Notes under the pieces: model-generated | Told to the model about the DNA's origin: nothing | Seen by the model: only the letters and a program-made list of their open reading frames with translations | The model's database searches: none | From: Nageia nagi | Taxonomy: Eukaryota > Pinophyta | Assembly: GCA_050084985.1 (NCBI GenBank) | Contig: JBITNC010000001.1 | Span: forward strand, 184,884,001-184,948,000 | Length of the DNA stretch: 64,000 bases | Reading direction: 5' to 3' | Shown: positions 23,740 to 36,304 of the stretch, piece after piece | Layout: the number at the start of each line of letters is the position of its first letter | How positions within the stretch are numbered: the stretch's first letter is position 1 | Position numbers and translations under genes: made by a program

Positions 23740-25490
23740 TTGGAACCATCTAGGATATGCTTAGGTGCAAAAAAGTCTCCTATTACTATAAGAAAAAGAA
23801 AGAACAAGGTGAAAAAGGATCTGAAAAATAAAACAAATCTAATAAAAAGAAGAAGAACAATAATTATGCTTATGTTGCTACCTTTTACTCTAAGTCTTAC
23901 AAATAATAATTATGCTTATGTTGCTACCTTTTACTCCAAGTCTCACACCTTTTCAAATGATTATTTTATTGATTTTGGATGCACTAATCACATGTGTTTC
24001 GAAAAGGCTAAGTTTGAAAATTTTCATAAGTATAGAAAATATGCAATTGTGATAAGTGATAATTTAGTCCTTAAATTTCAAGGTATTGGGAGTGTGTTGT
24101 TACAGGGAAAGATTCTTGAGAATGTGCTTTATGTGCCTAAACTCACTATGAACCTTCTTTTCATAATTCAGATTGCAAGTAAAGGTTACTTTTTCAAGTT
24201 TCACTCACACTCTTGGTGCATGAAAAAGGGTCTTGCCACTTTAGTGAAAGGATCAATGAAAGATGATCTCTACATTGTTAATTAGTCTCTAATAAATATG
24301 GATCATGCTACAAATGTTTACTCTAACGAAATTATTTGGTGCTATAAATTAGGCCACCTTAACCATAAGAGCATTCAAGATATAAAAGATCAAGAACTGG
24401 TGGAAGGTTTGCCTATAATATCACCTATAATTAGCCTTTGTGACAAGTGCATTCTAGGAAAAATAAATCGAAAAAAAATTCCAAAAGATAAAGTAACTAG
24501 GGCAACTCAACATCTTTAGCTTATGCATTCAGATTTAATGGATCCATTTTCAACTAAGTCTCTTATAGAAGCATCTTATATCTTAACATTTATTGATAAC
24601 TTCAATAGGATGACATTTGGCTATCTTCTAGAGAACAAGGATCAAACCTTTGATAGGTTCAAAGATTTTAATGCCTTGGATAAAAATTAGTATAGATTCA
24701 AAATCAAAATGTTGAAATTTGATAATAGGGGTGAGTATAATAGCAATGAATTTAATGATTATTGTACCAAATATAGGATTAAGAGGTAGTTTTTGATTCC
24801 TTACACTCCTCAGCAGAATGGTGTAGCTGAAAGGAAGAATAGGATCATTTAGGAAATGGTAAGATGTATGTTAAGAGATCTTCTTGGCTTCTTATGGGGT
24901 GAAGCTATAAATACTACAATTTACATCTTAAATAGGTGTCCTACAAAAGTAGTTGAAGGTCAAACTCCATATGAGGCATGGACAGGAAAGAAACCTAACA
25001 CCTCTCACTTTAGAGTCTTTGGTTATGATGCATATGCCTTTATTGTTCCTGAGAAAAGTAAAAATCTAAATAAGAGATTCAAAAAAGTGCATCTTTGTGT
25101 GTTATGATAATCAGCATAGAGGATACATGTTATACCTATCTTCCTCCAAAGCAGCCTTTGTGTTAAGTGATGTAATGTTTAATGAACTTCCTAAAGAATC
25201 TACTTCTTGTGAGAACTTAGATGAGCTTGATGACTCTTCTGTTGCACCTAATTGGATGGATCTCAATGTGGATATGTCACCTAAGGAACAAAACTCTCCA
25301 ACACAAAGGATATCAAGAAGTATGACCATTAATAAATTTTTGTTTGCCAAAATTGATAGCAAGAATGAGCCCTTATATTTCAAAGAAGCTTCAAAGCATG
25401 CGTACCAAATGAATGCAATGAATGTGAAGTTTAAAGCTCTAATGAAGAATCAAACTCAAGATTTGGTTCCTTATCCTAATGAATGAAATA
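23740..25490 (+). pseudogene. Copia-2 protease-integrase remnant (gag mostly lost)
   Basis: The open piece 23740-24285 starts with a short Lys/Arg-rich leader and goes straight to the protease DYFIDFGCTNHM (D-F-G instead of D-S-G), so most of gag is deleted. A duplicated stretch AATAATTATGCTTATGTTGC occurs at 23857-23876 and 23903-23922. Next, 24298-24519 is the pre-integrase zinc domain (LGHLNHKSIQ...CDKC). The integrase core keeps D, D and E: MHSDLMDPF (about 24522), FDNRGEY (about 24719) and NGVAERKNR (about 24820). Then ILNRCPTKVVEGQTPYEAW and HFRVFGYDAYAFIVPEK run to 25107, with the linker to 25486. Stops at about 24517, 24688, 24787 and 24849 plus a shift near 25090 break the frame. Confidence 0.85.
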
Positions 25491-25499
25491 TGATTGGTA

Positions 25500-26440
25500 A
25501 TAAATGAATTTACCAAGGTCAAATATAATTTAGTTGGTGAGATAGAGAAATACAAAAAAGGTTAGTAGCCAAGGGTTTCACTCAAAAATATGAAGTTGAT
25601 TATGAAGAAACCTTTTCTCCACTAGAAAAGATGCCTACTATTAAGGTAATCCTTACTCTTTCAACAACTCAATGATGGAAATTTTTTCAACTTGATCTTA
25701 AGAGTGTTTTTCTTAATGGTGACTTGGATGTGTAAATCTACATGAGGCAACTGGAAGGGTTTGTTGTGGAAGGTAAAGAATCATTTGTTTGTAAGCTAAA
25801 GAAGTCTTTATATGGACTTAAGCAAGCACATTGAGCTTGGTATTAAAAGATTTCATGATACTTTAAGGATATTGGTTTTTCTAAATGCTTCTCTGACACT
25901 AATCTTTATGTGTTCAACCAAGGATAAGACTTGATCTTGATTCTTCCATATATGGATGATTTTTTTATTATAAGGAATAATATAGAAATAATCCAAGAGT
26001 GCATATCCAAACTAAAAGCAACTTTTGAAATGATAGACTTTGATCTATTGCACTACTACCTTGGTATATAAGTCTACCAATACAGGGATTGTACTTATCT
26101 TAGTCAATCAAAGTATATCTTAGATATCTTACAAACTTTTGGAATGGATGAGTGCAAACCTGCTACAATCCCAATCTCTCCTAGAATCACTTTGTCTCTT
26201 ATTTATAAATCTCAGTTGGTAGATGTTAAATTTTATAGGAAACGTATTGGTAGTCTTCTTTATTTGACTATATCTAGGCCAAATATTCCCTTTGCTATGA
26301 ATTTGATGGTTTACTTTATGCAAAAGTTGTATGTTGAGCACTTTAATGTAGTTAAGCAAATTTTGAGGTATGTTGCAGGTAATAAAGGATCTTGCTCTCA
26401 AGTATGGCAAGTTTCTCTCAATTTTTCTCTCCATAAAGGT
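25500..26440 (+). pseudogene. Copia-2 reverse transcriptase remnant
   Basis: RVT_2 domain: LVAKGFTQKYEVDYEETFSP, FFQLDLKSVFLNGDLDV, CKLKKSLYGLKQ, then PYMDDFFI with the catalytic YMDD at 25949-25960 (usual YVDD). The piece 26144-26443 contains IGSLLYLTISRPNIPFAMNL and VVKQILRYVAGNKG, the boundary with RNase H. Stops replace Gln and Arg (KQAH*AWY*K for the usual Q-R-AWYQK), consistent with CAA to TAA and CGA to TGA changes. Confidence 0.85.
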
Positions 26441-26790
26441 TGAATATCATGCAATGTTAGTCACAGCCCAGGAAGCCATTTGGTTGAGGCATTTTCTAAA
26501 ATAAATTAGGTATGAGCAATTTTATCCATCTCAAATTTCTTTAGATAATCAGTTAGCTATTGCTTTCATAAAGAATCCTAGTTTGCATTAGACAATAAAG
26601 CACATAGAAATCCAAGCCCATTTTATCAAGGAGAAGGTTCTAAATGGTCTTTTACACTTACAATATTATCCATCAATCCTAAACTTTACTGATTTGTTCA
26701 CTAAGCCCCTTATTGAAGCTCAGTTCTACAAGCTCAAGGATTCTATTAGGTTGGTGAAGTTGCCCTCAAAAAGGGAGTAAAGGTTGAATT
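26441..26790 (+). pseudogene. Copia-2 RNase H remnant
   Basis: VEYHAMLVTAQEAIWLRHFL, then ISLDNQLAIAFIKNP, HIEIQAHFIKEKV, LQYYPSILNFTDLFTKPL and RLVKLPS. This is the full order of copia RNase H with the Glu and Asp of the active site. One stop at about 26590 stands in a HQR-like position. Copia-4 has the same domain on the minus strand near 55700-55980 and again in inverted form at 51990-52390. Confidence 0.85.
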
Positions 26791-27794
26791 CTTGTTGAAT
26801 CCATATATATTGTAACTACTTCCTTCTTAATAAAGTTGTTGAGCACTTTTTTTTATCTATATACTTTGATTATACATTGCTTTTTGGGTGATTATAAGTA
26901 ATGGTTTGGCATCTTATTCATGACATATAGTGCATCACAAATCCAAGTACATTATATCTTAGAGAAATTCTTGATAGAAAAACTGTAGTTCTATTCATCT
27001 AACTTTGACTCTCTTGATTTATTTACTAAATCGCTTCAAAAACTATGTTGTGCACACTTTCAAAGTTTCTTATGGTAAGTAAAGTTATCCTCAAAAGGGA
27101 GTGAAGTTTGAATTCCTATGTTGAATTCATGTTTGTGATGACAACTTCATCCCTAGGAGGATATTTTACTATATAGTATTAATCTTAATGTACACCTTCA
27201 TGGTTAGTTCACTCTATGTGAGGAACTCATGGTACATTTTTGGTTTCTATTTTCACTATGTGAAGAATCAATATGTGCATTTTGGCACTTTTTGGTTATC
27301 CATATGTGAGGGATTTGTATGTGCATATGGTTTATGATGATCAACACATGTTTTCTAATATATAGTAGGTGATTATGAGTATTGGCTTGGAATCTTCATG
27401 ATGATTTATAGTGCATCATTGATCATTTTATGGATGGCATTACTTAATTTATTTATCTTATAATTGATATGAACGTTTATATATACATCTAACTAATCTT
27501 GTTTATGAGTTGATTGTATATTACAAGTTTCATCTTGAAAATGCAGGTTACTTACTTTAGGTGGGCAAGCTCATTGAGGCTCACATGAAAACTTAGAGTT
27601 GATCAACTACACTTTATAGTGAAACTAGTTATAGTTAATGATTGTATTATAAACCATTTTATTAAATGATAAAGTGGTGAGTTTCAAATCAAAATCTTGT
27701 TTATTTTTCAAAGATGTAAAAGTTCTTATCTCCAATTCTATCTCTATGGAGGAGAACTCTCTCCTTCTTTCTTTACACCTTATCCCAATATTAC
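26791..27794 (+). other. Copia-2 3' noncoding region
   Basis: About 1 kb between pol and the PPT. It holds repeated CCATATGTGAGGAA-like and GGCTTGGAATCTTCATGATGA-like blocks, which recur in Copia-3 (about 39470-39560), Copia-4 (about 55310-55560, inverted) and the inverted segment (52430-53100). This marks the three as one group. No gene seen. Confidence 0.6.
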
Positions 27795-27806
27795 ATTAAG
27801 GGGAAG
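27795..27806 (+). other. Copia-2 polypurine tract
   Basis: ATTAAGGGGAAG directly before the 3' LTR; Copia-3 has ATTAAGGAGGAA and Copia-4 ATTAAGGGGGAG. Confidence 0.8.
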
Positions 27807-28246
27807 TGTCAAAATTTGTAATGAATATTGTAGAATATTTTTCTTTAATATAAATTCACTTAATGCTTAAAGTATCTTTAGATACGTTAAAGCATTAAGG
27901 GAATAAATATGAAAAAATCTTTAACCTTACCCTTGGGTAAAAGGGAGGTTAAAAAGTGGGTTTCATATTATAAATAGAGAGGTACCCCCTTTCATAATGT
28001 AACTTGGAAGCAAGCTATGCTATAGGTTTAGGGTTTGGAGAGATAGGAACAGATTCTATAAGAGAGGTCCTTGAGAATAAGAAGATCTTGGTTATTGTAT
28101 GTACTCCCAAGGAGGAAGGAACCACTTTATATCTTGTGTTTTTTATGAGGTTGGATTGTGTTATTATGCTATTATGTTAATATTGTGAGTGCCTTCTTCA
28201 GATCTTGGTAGACTATAAATTAATTCAAAAAGGGTTAATTTCATCA
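27807..28246 (+). repeat. Copia-2 3' LTR
   Basis: Starts TGTCAAAATTTG, ends TTAATTTCATCA; collinear with 23206-23646. Hairpin 27862-27896, TATA 27969-27976. Confidence 0.9.
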
Positions 28247-28251
28247 GATAC

Positions 28252-28628
28252 ATGCATTAAAAATGAGGTGGTGTATATACCTAAATTTTATTATTTATTT
28301 TAAAACTCATATTTTAGGTATCTAAATGAAATAAAGTAAATTATGCTAAATTTAAGATATTTCCTAAAATAATAGAAGTACAGACTAATATGTCCCATTT
28401 TCTTTATTTTCAAGGTATGAAAAGGAGAGGATTCTTAGTCCACTATCATATCTTAATAGGTTTCGATAGTTCCAAATACACCATTATGATTCTCATCACA
28501 ACCTATCAAATCAAGGATTGATCTTCTTGATGAATAATTTCATCTAATTTATCTTATCATTCTATCATCTTAGCCTAAAACCTGCTTTATGCCAAATGAA
28601 AATCATGTTGTTAGAAAATTAGCCCCAA
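28252..28628. other. Spacer between Copia-2 and Gypsy-2
   Basis: No gene or repeat border recognised. Its last five bases (CCCAA, 28624-28628) act as the left target duplication of Gypsy-2. Confidence 0.5.
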
Positions 28629-29240
28629 TGTAGATGCAAAATAATGCATTGTAATAAAGTAAAATACTATTACTTTACAAATACTCACTAAAATATGAAT
28701 GAGTATTCACCAATGGGATTAAATTCTCCTATTTACCAGATTTGAGAAATTATGCTCAAAATAGGTTTGCTACCAAAATCTAAGACTTCACAAATCCAAA
28801 TTCATGATGTGTGTGTTATGTAAATATTACTTTTTCATGGTGCCAACATTGCATAAATTGTTGGTAATAAGAATGAAATTGAGCAATGTGAAATATTATG
28901 AAGAATAGATAACATATCCTTAAATAGGGGGTGTTACAAAATATTATTATTATTTAGATGATGTGATGCTCATGAGTCAACCTATTTGTAATCTAAATAT
29001 ATGATAGGGAATTTTTTTCTTTGGATCTTATTTTATAGTACAACATCATCTTGGATCTTTATTTTTCTTAATATTTGCATCCATTACATAGCTTATGGTG
29101 TTTTTCTTGGAACTTGCACCAATTACATTAATTATGATATTATTTTTGATATTTTCAATACTTTTACATTTTAAATATTTGATACCTAAAATATGATTTT
29201 TTTTTCAATATAAATCATATTTATGTGTTTATATTTTTCA
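28629..29240 (-). repeat. Gypsy-2 3' LTR
   Basis: Matches 42654-43265. Also alignable with the Gypsy-1 LTR in reverse, around the TTTTGTAACACCxCCTATxT block. Confidence 0.85.
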
Positions 29241-29799
29241 CCTCTTTGAAGGTGTAATGAAAATAAATAGAACTACATCTCCAAAAAACAAGAGGAGAGA
29301 TAAATATTTGAAAACTTTGAACTCTTTATAGTATCATGAACCTTTGGTGAAGCTCCTTCCTTACCCCCTTTTTGAATACATGGTGAGATGTATTATCCAT
29401 TATGAGTCAATGTCAACATCCTCACTAATGGTTATATAATCATTTTTCATTTAAGTAAGTGAACTCTCACTAATTGTATCGATGACCATTGATAATCTAA
29501 CATTTTATGTCCTTGGTTTGTAGACAATATATTTTTATGGCTATAAGCATAACCTCTTTTTTTGTCAAATAATGTTTTCTAGGGATTTGGTTTTCAAACA
29601 TTATTTGCCTATTTTCCCCAACAAGCTAATTTTAATAAATAGGAGTTTTTTTGTACAAGGGGTGTGGACACTATAGAGATACAAATACAACATCCATGTT
29701 GTGCAAAGAGCAAAAAAGAGAACTAAAATAAAAATATAAAATAAAGTACAAGTACCTCATCAGAATGCATCATGATATGCAAGGTATGAAATTGGTATA
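29241..29799 (-). other. Gypsy-2 polypurine tract and 3' noncoding region
   Basis: Purine tract TTCAAAGAGG (minus strand) at 29241-29250. The block at 29380-29570 is the single-copy counterpart of the 188-bp duplication in Gypsy-1. No coding sequence. Confidence 0.65.
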
Positions 29800-31265
29800 C
29801 TATGTGTAAAAGTTCTTGAGATGCATGGCATTAAAGGTTTTTTATTCTTCTTTTCCATCCATTATTGAAAACATGTAGGCTCCTAATCTAGTGGTTTCAG
29901 CTACAACATATGGTCCTAGCTAATTTGGTCCAAACTTCCCTTTTACCTTATCATTTGTAGTTTTCTTGTTGATATTCTCCTTTAGCACCAAGTATCCCAC
30001 TTAGAAAGTATTTGAATTAAATTTCTTCTCAAATTCTGTCTTTAACTTGGTATGGTATATTTTTATGCTCAATTGTATGAATCCTTTTCTCATCAAGTGT
30101 CATTAACTATTATAATCTTACTTTCCTTGGTTCTTAATTTGGGATATCTCCATGTAATGAGATTAATAGAGAGGAAATATTTAATTCAAGTGGTATAACA
30201 ACTTCATCACCATAAACTAATGAGAAAGGTGTTTCCCCAATCATAGTCTTGATGCTTATTTTGTATGGTCAAAGAGCATAGGAAAATTGCTCATGCCAAT
30301 CTCTTTTGTATTTATTCCAAGTTTTCATAAAAATGCTCTTGATTGTCTTATTAGATAATTGAGCCTGACCATTCCCTTGAGGATAATAAATAGAAGAAAG
30401 TTTCTATGTAATATGAAACTTGTTACAAAAATCTTTCATTTCCTTAATTACCTTTGAAATTAGTCCCATTATGCATTATCAACTATTGTGGGACACCAAA
30501 TATTGTGATGATGTTTTCAATAAGGAATTTGATGATTTTCTCTTTTGTTACTACCTTCATTAGCACAATCTCTACCCATTTTGTAGTATACTTAATGGCT
30601 ATGATCATGAATCTATGTACTTCTCTTAAATGGGGTTAATCAAGACAATTAAATAAATACCCCAAATTGCAAATGACCATGGTGAAATAATTAGATTAAG
30701 ATCTTACATTGTCAATTTCTCTAAATTGGATTTTTTTGGTATTGGAGATAATATTTTACATTATTTTTATAGTCCTCTTCTATTTATGGCAAATAATATC
30801 CCATACATAAACTTTTAGTGTACAATGCTTTAGCAAATAAGTGTCCTCCACATAAACCATCATGTGCTTGTTCAAGGATTGTTTTTTCATGATGTGTAAG
30901 CCATATTAAGAGAGTTACATCAAAGGATATTCTATATAAAACCTCATCAATTATGATATACTTAAGGGCTATCCTTTTTAGCCTTATCTTCTCATTTCTA
31001 TCAAAATATTATGGAATCATTTGATATTTCAAGTAATGATAAATATTGGTATACCATGATGGAGTAGTACCTTCTTGAGTACCACAATATGATTCATGAT
31101 TACTATCATTATCAACATAAGATGGTGTACCTAATTTCTTGATATTGAGGATTATTTCTTCATCTTCTACCTCAATAGGATCCAAAAAAGTAGCAGTTTC
31201 AATAGAATCAATATATTTATTATTGTTTTACCTTGGAATATTTTCAATATTGTTCCTATCAAAGT
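29800..31265 (-). pseudogene. Gypsy-2 integrase remnant
   Basis: Minus-strand integrase aligned with Gypsy-1 16925-18405. The zinc region keeps THHEKTILEQAHDGLCGGHL (about 30830-30890). The DDE triad is lost at every position: WGIYLIVLINP (D to Y, about 30620-30650), LIMHNGTNFKG (D to H, about 30450-30482) and GNGQAQLSNK (E to Q, about 30345-30375). The C-terminal part reads TPFSLVYGDEVVIP near 30200. Multiple stops and shifts. Confidence 0.8.
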
Positions 31266-31269
31266 GATC

Positions 31270-31560
31270 AAGCAAATCAATGATCACTTATTTATATGGA
31301 TGAATTTTCTCATCCTTGGTGTTATAAATATCATTAACTAGATTGATAATAAGTTGTGAATCACCATAAATCTGTAAATGCTTAATTTTGAGGAGAAGAG
31401 AAACCTTTAAACCTAAAATTAGTGCCTCATACTCTACCATAGTGCATTCAAATCCAAGCTTATAGGCCATAGGAATAACATATTTTGTAGGTGATACTAA
31501 TATGATACCTATCCTAGCTCCATATATACACTTGGAAACATCAAAATATAGATTCTAATC
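31270..31560 (-). pseudogene. Gypsy-2 second (archaeal-type) RNase H
   Basis: IPMAYKLGFECTMVEYEALI, then LGLKVSLLLKIKHLQIYGDS and QLIINLVNDIYNTKDEKIHP, open from 31470 to 31288. Glu (VEYEAL) and Asp (YGDSQL) of the active site are present. The domain's place between RT and INT assigns the element to the Tat lineage. Confidence 0.85.
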
Positions 31561-33120
31561 CTAAGGTTCATCCTCTTTGAGGCACACAAATTCATCTAAT
31601 ATCTCCCAATTATCTCCATAATAATGTGAATGTTGCTCTCTATGGTTCCCATCTCATTGGGGTGGATAGTAATGGTCATAATCATTTGGGAAATGATCAT
31701 GCATAATGACTCCATCATTATGGGGTACTTATACAATGAAATCTATAATTTATTTCCCTTTTACTAACTTTTGTTGTACTACATTGATATCAAACTCTTG
31801 CAATAACATGAGCCATTTTTCTACCCTTCCTAAGAGGAGTTACTTTACCATGAGGTATTTGAAAGGATTAATAGGATAACAACATATGTAGTACAATATA
31901 AAAGATGATGCCTTGACTTCTCAATATAAAATACAATACCAAGATAATTTTTTTCCATAGGAGTGTACCTTATCTCATGATCAAAGAGCATATTGCTGAG
32001 GTAATAAATAACTCTTTCTTTATGTTAATCATCTTATTAGCATAGTATTTCCCCCAAGGTATAAAGTGTGGTTGAGATATACAAGTATGCTTCTTTGCTA
32101 AAATCCATTGCAACTAAGATAGAAGGATTAAGAAAGTATTGCTTAATGTCTTCAAATTCTTTTTGGCTCCTTTCATCCCACACAAACTTTACATCTTTCT
32201 TAAGAAAATGAGTAAATTTATTTTCCCTTTAATACTCCTTAATTATTTGAGCTTCTTAAGAGGTGACATGCAAATAATAGATTTTACTATTTTTGGATCT
32301 ACCTCAATGCCTCATTTTGAAACCATGAAACCTAACACCTTTCTTGAAGTGATAGAAAAAGGACACTTTTGATATTCCAATTTGAGTTTATACTTTTGAA
32401 GAATACTAAATACCTCATTGAGAAGTTGCAAGTGATCTTGACCTTATTTGGATTTAACTAAAATGTCATCAACATAAACTTCAATTGATCTATGGATATT
32501 TTTATGAAACATTGTGACCATAGCATGTTGATAAGTAGCACTTGCATTTTTTAGACCAAAGGAAATGATCTTCCAACAAAAATCACCACATGGTTAGTGA
32601 AGGTTTTCTTATGTTGATCAATTGGATTGATTAGAATTTGACTATATCTTGAAAAATCATCCATAAAGATAAAGTATCATGACCATAAATGCTATCCATA
32701 ATCATATCAATATTTGGTAATGGAAAATCATCTTTGGGATAAGCATTATTAATATCTCTAAATTAGATATAAATTATTATTTCTCCATTTGATTTTGTTA
32801 CATGAATAATGTTTTCCATCCATTATAAATAATATATGGGCCTAATGAAACCAACATTCAAATACTTTTTAATTTCTTTCTTGACAAACAAAGTTTTAGA
32901 AGAATTTGTATTTCTTTATTTTTGCTTAATAGGTTTTGCTCCTTTTTTACCAGGTATATCATAATAAGACCATGCAAAATTTTTACTAGGTTCAAGGAAT
33001 TTATCTTTGTACCTTATTTTCTTATGTGCATCAAGACCAGCTCCAATTTTGATCATCCTCTCTTATTAATTCATACCAATATTGATGTCAAGAAATTCTT
33101 ATGTTAGGAATGTTAACTCA
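31561..33120 (-). pseudogene. Gypsy-2 reverse transcriptase and RNase H remnant
   Basis: Aligned with Gypsy-1 15230-16500 on the opposite strand. The catalytic YVDD box is kept at 32465-32476, within VYVDDILVKS. Before it, the minus strand near 32690-32930 has RT opening motifs in several frames (FIRPIYYL-like near 32840 and VTKSNGEI-like near 32790). RNase H sequence continues to about 31800. Frameshifts and stops are common. Confidence 0.75.
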
Positions 33121-33892
33121 TCTTGCTTTTGTAGTAAGAAAGGTAGCACCTGTAACCCAAGAACATTGATTTCAACTTCTTAATCATCAATGTGTTATGC
33201 TTGCAAAACTTCAACAAAATTTACCTCTTTTTCAAAGTAGCCATGTTGACTAAGGAAATAATGTGGTTTTCTTTTCTCATTTGATTTGGTTAACTTATAA
33301 TGTGTCCCATGTACTCCAACAAATCATCATCAGTGGAAAACTAGTCAAGATCTAATAGGATATCAGCATCAATTCATAAAACCTTATCAATATAATTTGA
33401 AAGTTCTATCAAATTGTATTTCAGAACAAACTTTATAGGCCATAGTTTTTTCTTAATATTTTGATCATAATCCAACCCTTTTTAATTTTTTTAAGCACCT
33501 ACATTTGTAAGAAAAGAAGGCATTCCTTTTTTTAGACTTTCTTAAAACCCCTCCCTTATAATTCCAATTTCATTTTATATACTTCTTTACAAAAGGATAT
33601 GAAAAAGAGTTACTAGCCTTACCCAAAGCATGTTGCATCATCTTAGCTTTTCCAAGATCAAGAGCAGGTCACATAGATGTGTTAGACAAAGATGGGTCTA
33701 AATTTCCATCATTTCCATAGTATGGATGCCCTTCTACATGGCACAAATGTTGTTCATACTGCATGATATTTTCTTGTACAAGATCTTTAATGGAATCTAA
33801 GGGATCTAAGTTTTGAATTTTATATGTTCCCATTCTTATGTTTGTAGTTTGAGGTTTTGTATATTCCTTGATCAATGTTGACTGAGCTTCTT
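33121..33892 (-). pseudogene. Gypsy-2 linker between protease and RT
   Basis: Contains RMGTYKIQNLDPLDSIKDL in an open piece at 33669-33875, matching Gypsy-1 14331-14360. The rest is acidic, low-conservation linker. It is contiguous in the ancestral element with 35580 onward; the segment between is an insertion. Confidence 0.6.
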
Positions 33893-35579
33893 CTTTTTAT
33901 AATATTAGGGGTAGTTTTTAAGGAACCAATAATCTTTGTATATTAATAGGCCCCTAATGCCTTTTACATTTATATTAGTTCCAAAAATCTCCCTCTACCT
34001 CCTCAAGGCATGAACAAGAAAGTCCCTCAACCTAGAGAAGGCTTGAACACTTTTGGAACATCAAATAATTATTACAATCTTGACCAATGTACAAATCTTA
34101 AAATATACATTAAACCCTATACATTTTCATTCACTTATTGCAAATCCCAAAAAGGATTTGAATTTAAAACTTCCCACTAATAAAGATCTTCTAATTGAAC
34201 CTTTAAAGGTGGGTTTCGAAACCATGATTCCCATAAAACTATTATTTGGATAAGCTAGGATAATTCCATTTGAAGTTTGTTTGAGCTAAATGAACAAGAT
34301 CCCTCTCATAGTGCTCCTACTACTAACTTGAAACCATCTCCAACAACCCTCCAAAGAGACAAAATTATACCACCATTGAAGCTTTAAGGACAAAAAAAAC
34401 TAAGAGAAAAGAAGAAATGGGATAGCCTTATAGCAATAGAAGACACATATGCCCATAGGTTTAAGACCCATAAAAATATAATAAAATAATAGGACCTATA
34501 AGAACACCCCAACCGAACCCCTAAGCACCATTATAGCACCAAAGAGACCAGGAAGAAAAAAGGAACCATCTACTCGAGCCCCTAAAGGGGCCTAGCAATG
34601 TTGGCTAAAAAAAGATGCTACCCCCACCCAAGAAAACCCATTGCAATCAAATACCCCTAAAAATAAGGGAGATAACTCCTTGAGCTTAAACCCAAAATTA
34701 CAAAAATGAGGCTTTGGAAAGCACCCAACAAAAGGAGCCTTGAAACCCTCTAATAAACCAACAAACAATGGAGGAGAAAAATACCATCCAACCCTCCAAT
34801 AAGAGAACCACACATCACTCATTAAGTCATCACCCATAGAAAGAATCCCACTCCTAAAATTCCATCTATCTTTCTAACCAAAGAACCAAACATCGTTAAG
34901 AAATCCATCCTCAATAGGAAGAAACCCCCTCCTAAGAAATAAAGGCCTAACATCTCTAAGGCACCCTTTCAAGATACCTAATCATTTAAAGAAAAAAGCC
35001 CTAGAAGGACACTATGGTTGAACAATAGCAAAATCAAAAGTCTCTAATGATAACCCTCCAACCAAAGATAATCCCTAATGTATTTTCTCCTTGGTTGCTA
35101 CACCAAATGGCTCTCACGTAGGCTAGGGAGAGGCCATAAACAATGAAGGGAGCTCACACATTATAGAGGCATCACCATCCCCAAGTATAGCATTAGACGA
35201 ATCCTCCTCCATGAAGATGGGGACCTCAATAAAGAGAATGATCCCATCATTGTTAAATGTTGAAACCTCCTCCATAAACCATAGTTCAACCACCATTTGA
35301 GTCCCCTTGCCTACAAAACCAAACCACTCCCTTTCAATACCCTTCAAGAGTGACTAGGATCATCTCTCAAAACAAATTCCAAAACATCCTCCCTACTTAA
35401 GCCACTGCCATTACTAGAACCATCTCTACCTCCTTCAATAAACCCATATCAACCTTTGTAGATCTTACCAGATTGATTCATAGCTATCTCTCCCATGTTA
35501 GCACATTCACATGTATTTTTAGCTCTTATCCCTTCGTAGAGTAAATGTTACCTATTGTTGTTTGAGATGCCTTTCGATC
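33893..35579 (-). mobile_element. 1.69-kb insertion with a 13-bp target duplication, probably non-LTR
   Basis: GACTGAGCTTCTT is present at 33880-33892 and again at 35580-35592. In Gypsy-1 the two sides are contiguous protein sequence, so this is an insertion. Duplications of 13 bp suit LINE or SINE insertions rather than LTR elements (5 bp). On the minus strand the insert ends in an A-rich stretch (CCTAATATTATAAAAAG), a possible 3' tail. It is richer in G+C than its host. Minus-strand open pieces at 35123-35347 and 34592-34837 (FSYWRVGWYFSPPLFVGLLE) match no family I know. No reverse transcriptase seen, so a 5'-truncated LINE or a non-autonomous retroposon is the likeliest reading. Confidence 0.6.
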
Positions 35580-35592
35580 GACTGAGCTTCTT

Positions 35593-36304
35593 TTGGAGTA
35601 ACATAAAATAAGTCAATATGATGAATATATAATTTATCAATATCCAAATCTAGTAGGTTACACATTGCATAAGGTTCAAGATATATAAGTACTATGTGGA
35701 TTTCTCCTTCATGTTCAAACTTGAGATAACCATGCATTATATATGGTACAGCATTCATATCATGAATCCATGGTATTCCTAAAAGCATATTGTAGCAAAT
35801 TTCACCACTCATGATATGGAAAGAGGTTTAACAATTTGTGGACCTAATTGGACAAGGAGAGAGATTATACCAACGGCCATTTTGGATACATTATCAAAAC
35901 CCCTAATGCAAAAGTTGGGTTCATCCATGGGTAGAACTTTTACATCATTATTTTTTAAATCTTGCAAGAATTTTTGAGAGCAAATATACATACTTGATCC
36001 TAGATTTACCATTGACCTCTAAATTTCCCAACCATCTATCGTAGGTGTTATGAAAAGGGCTAGGCATTTAGCAATAACTTTTTTATTGAGCTTTTTAGTA
36101 TTTGCAAAAGTAATTGTATTACATATTTAAAGGGATTGAATTTTCTTAGAAAATATGGTAGCATAAATATTGGTAGGAGCTTTCTCTTTTTTAAACAATT
36201 CATAAAGATTTCATAATGATGCTTTGAAGTACTAATGAGATCATACAAACTAATTTTGGTGAGAGTAGTTTTTAATTATTCTATCATATTATAAGCTTTA
36301 GGAT
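35593..36304 (-). pseudogene. Gypsy-2 protease remnant
   Basis: MVNLGSSMYICSQKFLQDLK (from 36012) is the protease active-site block; VDxGSS-type Asp is Asn here. It is followed in an overlapping frame by YNMLLGIPWIHDMNAVPYIM and HGYLKFEHEGEIHIV, the typical gypsy block after the protease. Upstream to 36304 are further broken pieces until Copia-3 interrupts the element. Confidence 0.8.

Larger units (their letters stand above)
23206..28246 (+). mobile_element. Copia-2, Ty1/copia element
   Basis: A 5.04-kb element on the plus strand with 441- and 440-bp LTRs (TG/TA...TTCATCA), an iMet PBS, a purine tract before the 3' LTR and near-perfect 5-bp flanks (GGTAC at 23201-23205, GATAC at 28247-28251). 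The interior is collinear PR-INT-RT-RH, with most of gag deleted. It is the best preserved pol in the window but still has many stops. Its LTR layout is shared with Copia-3 and Copia-4. Confidence 0.9.
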
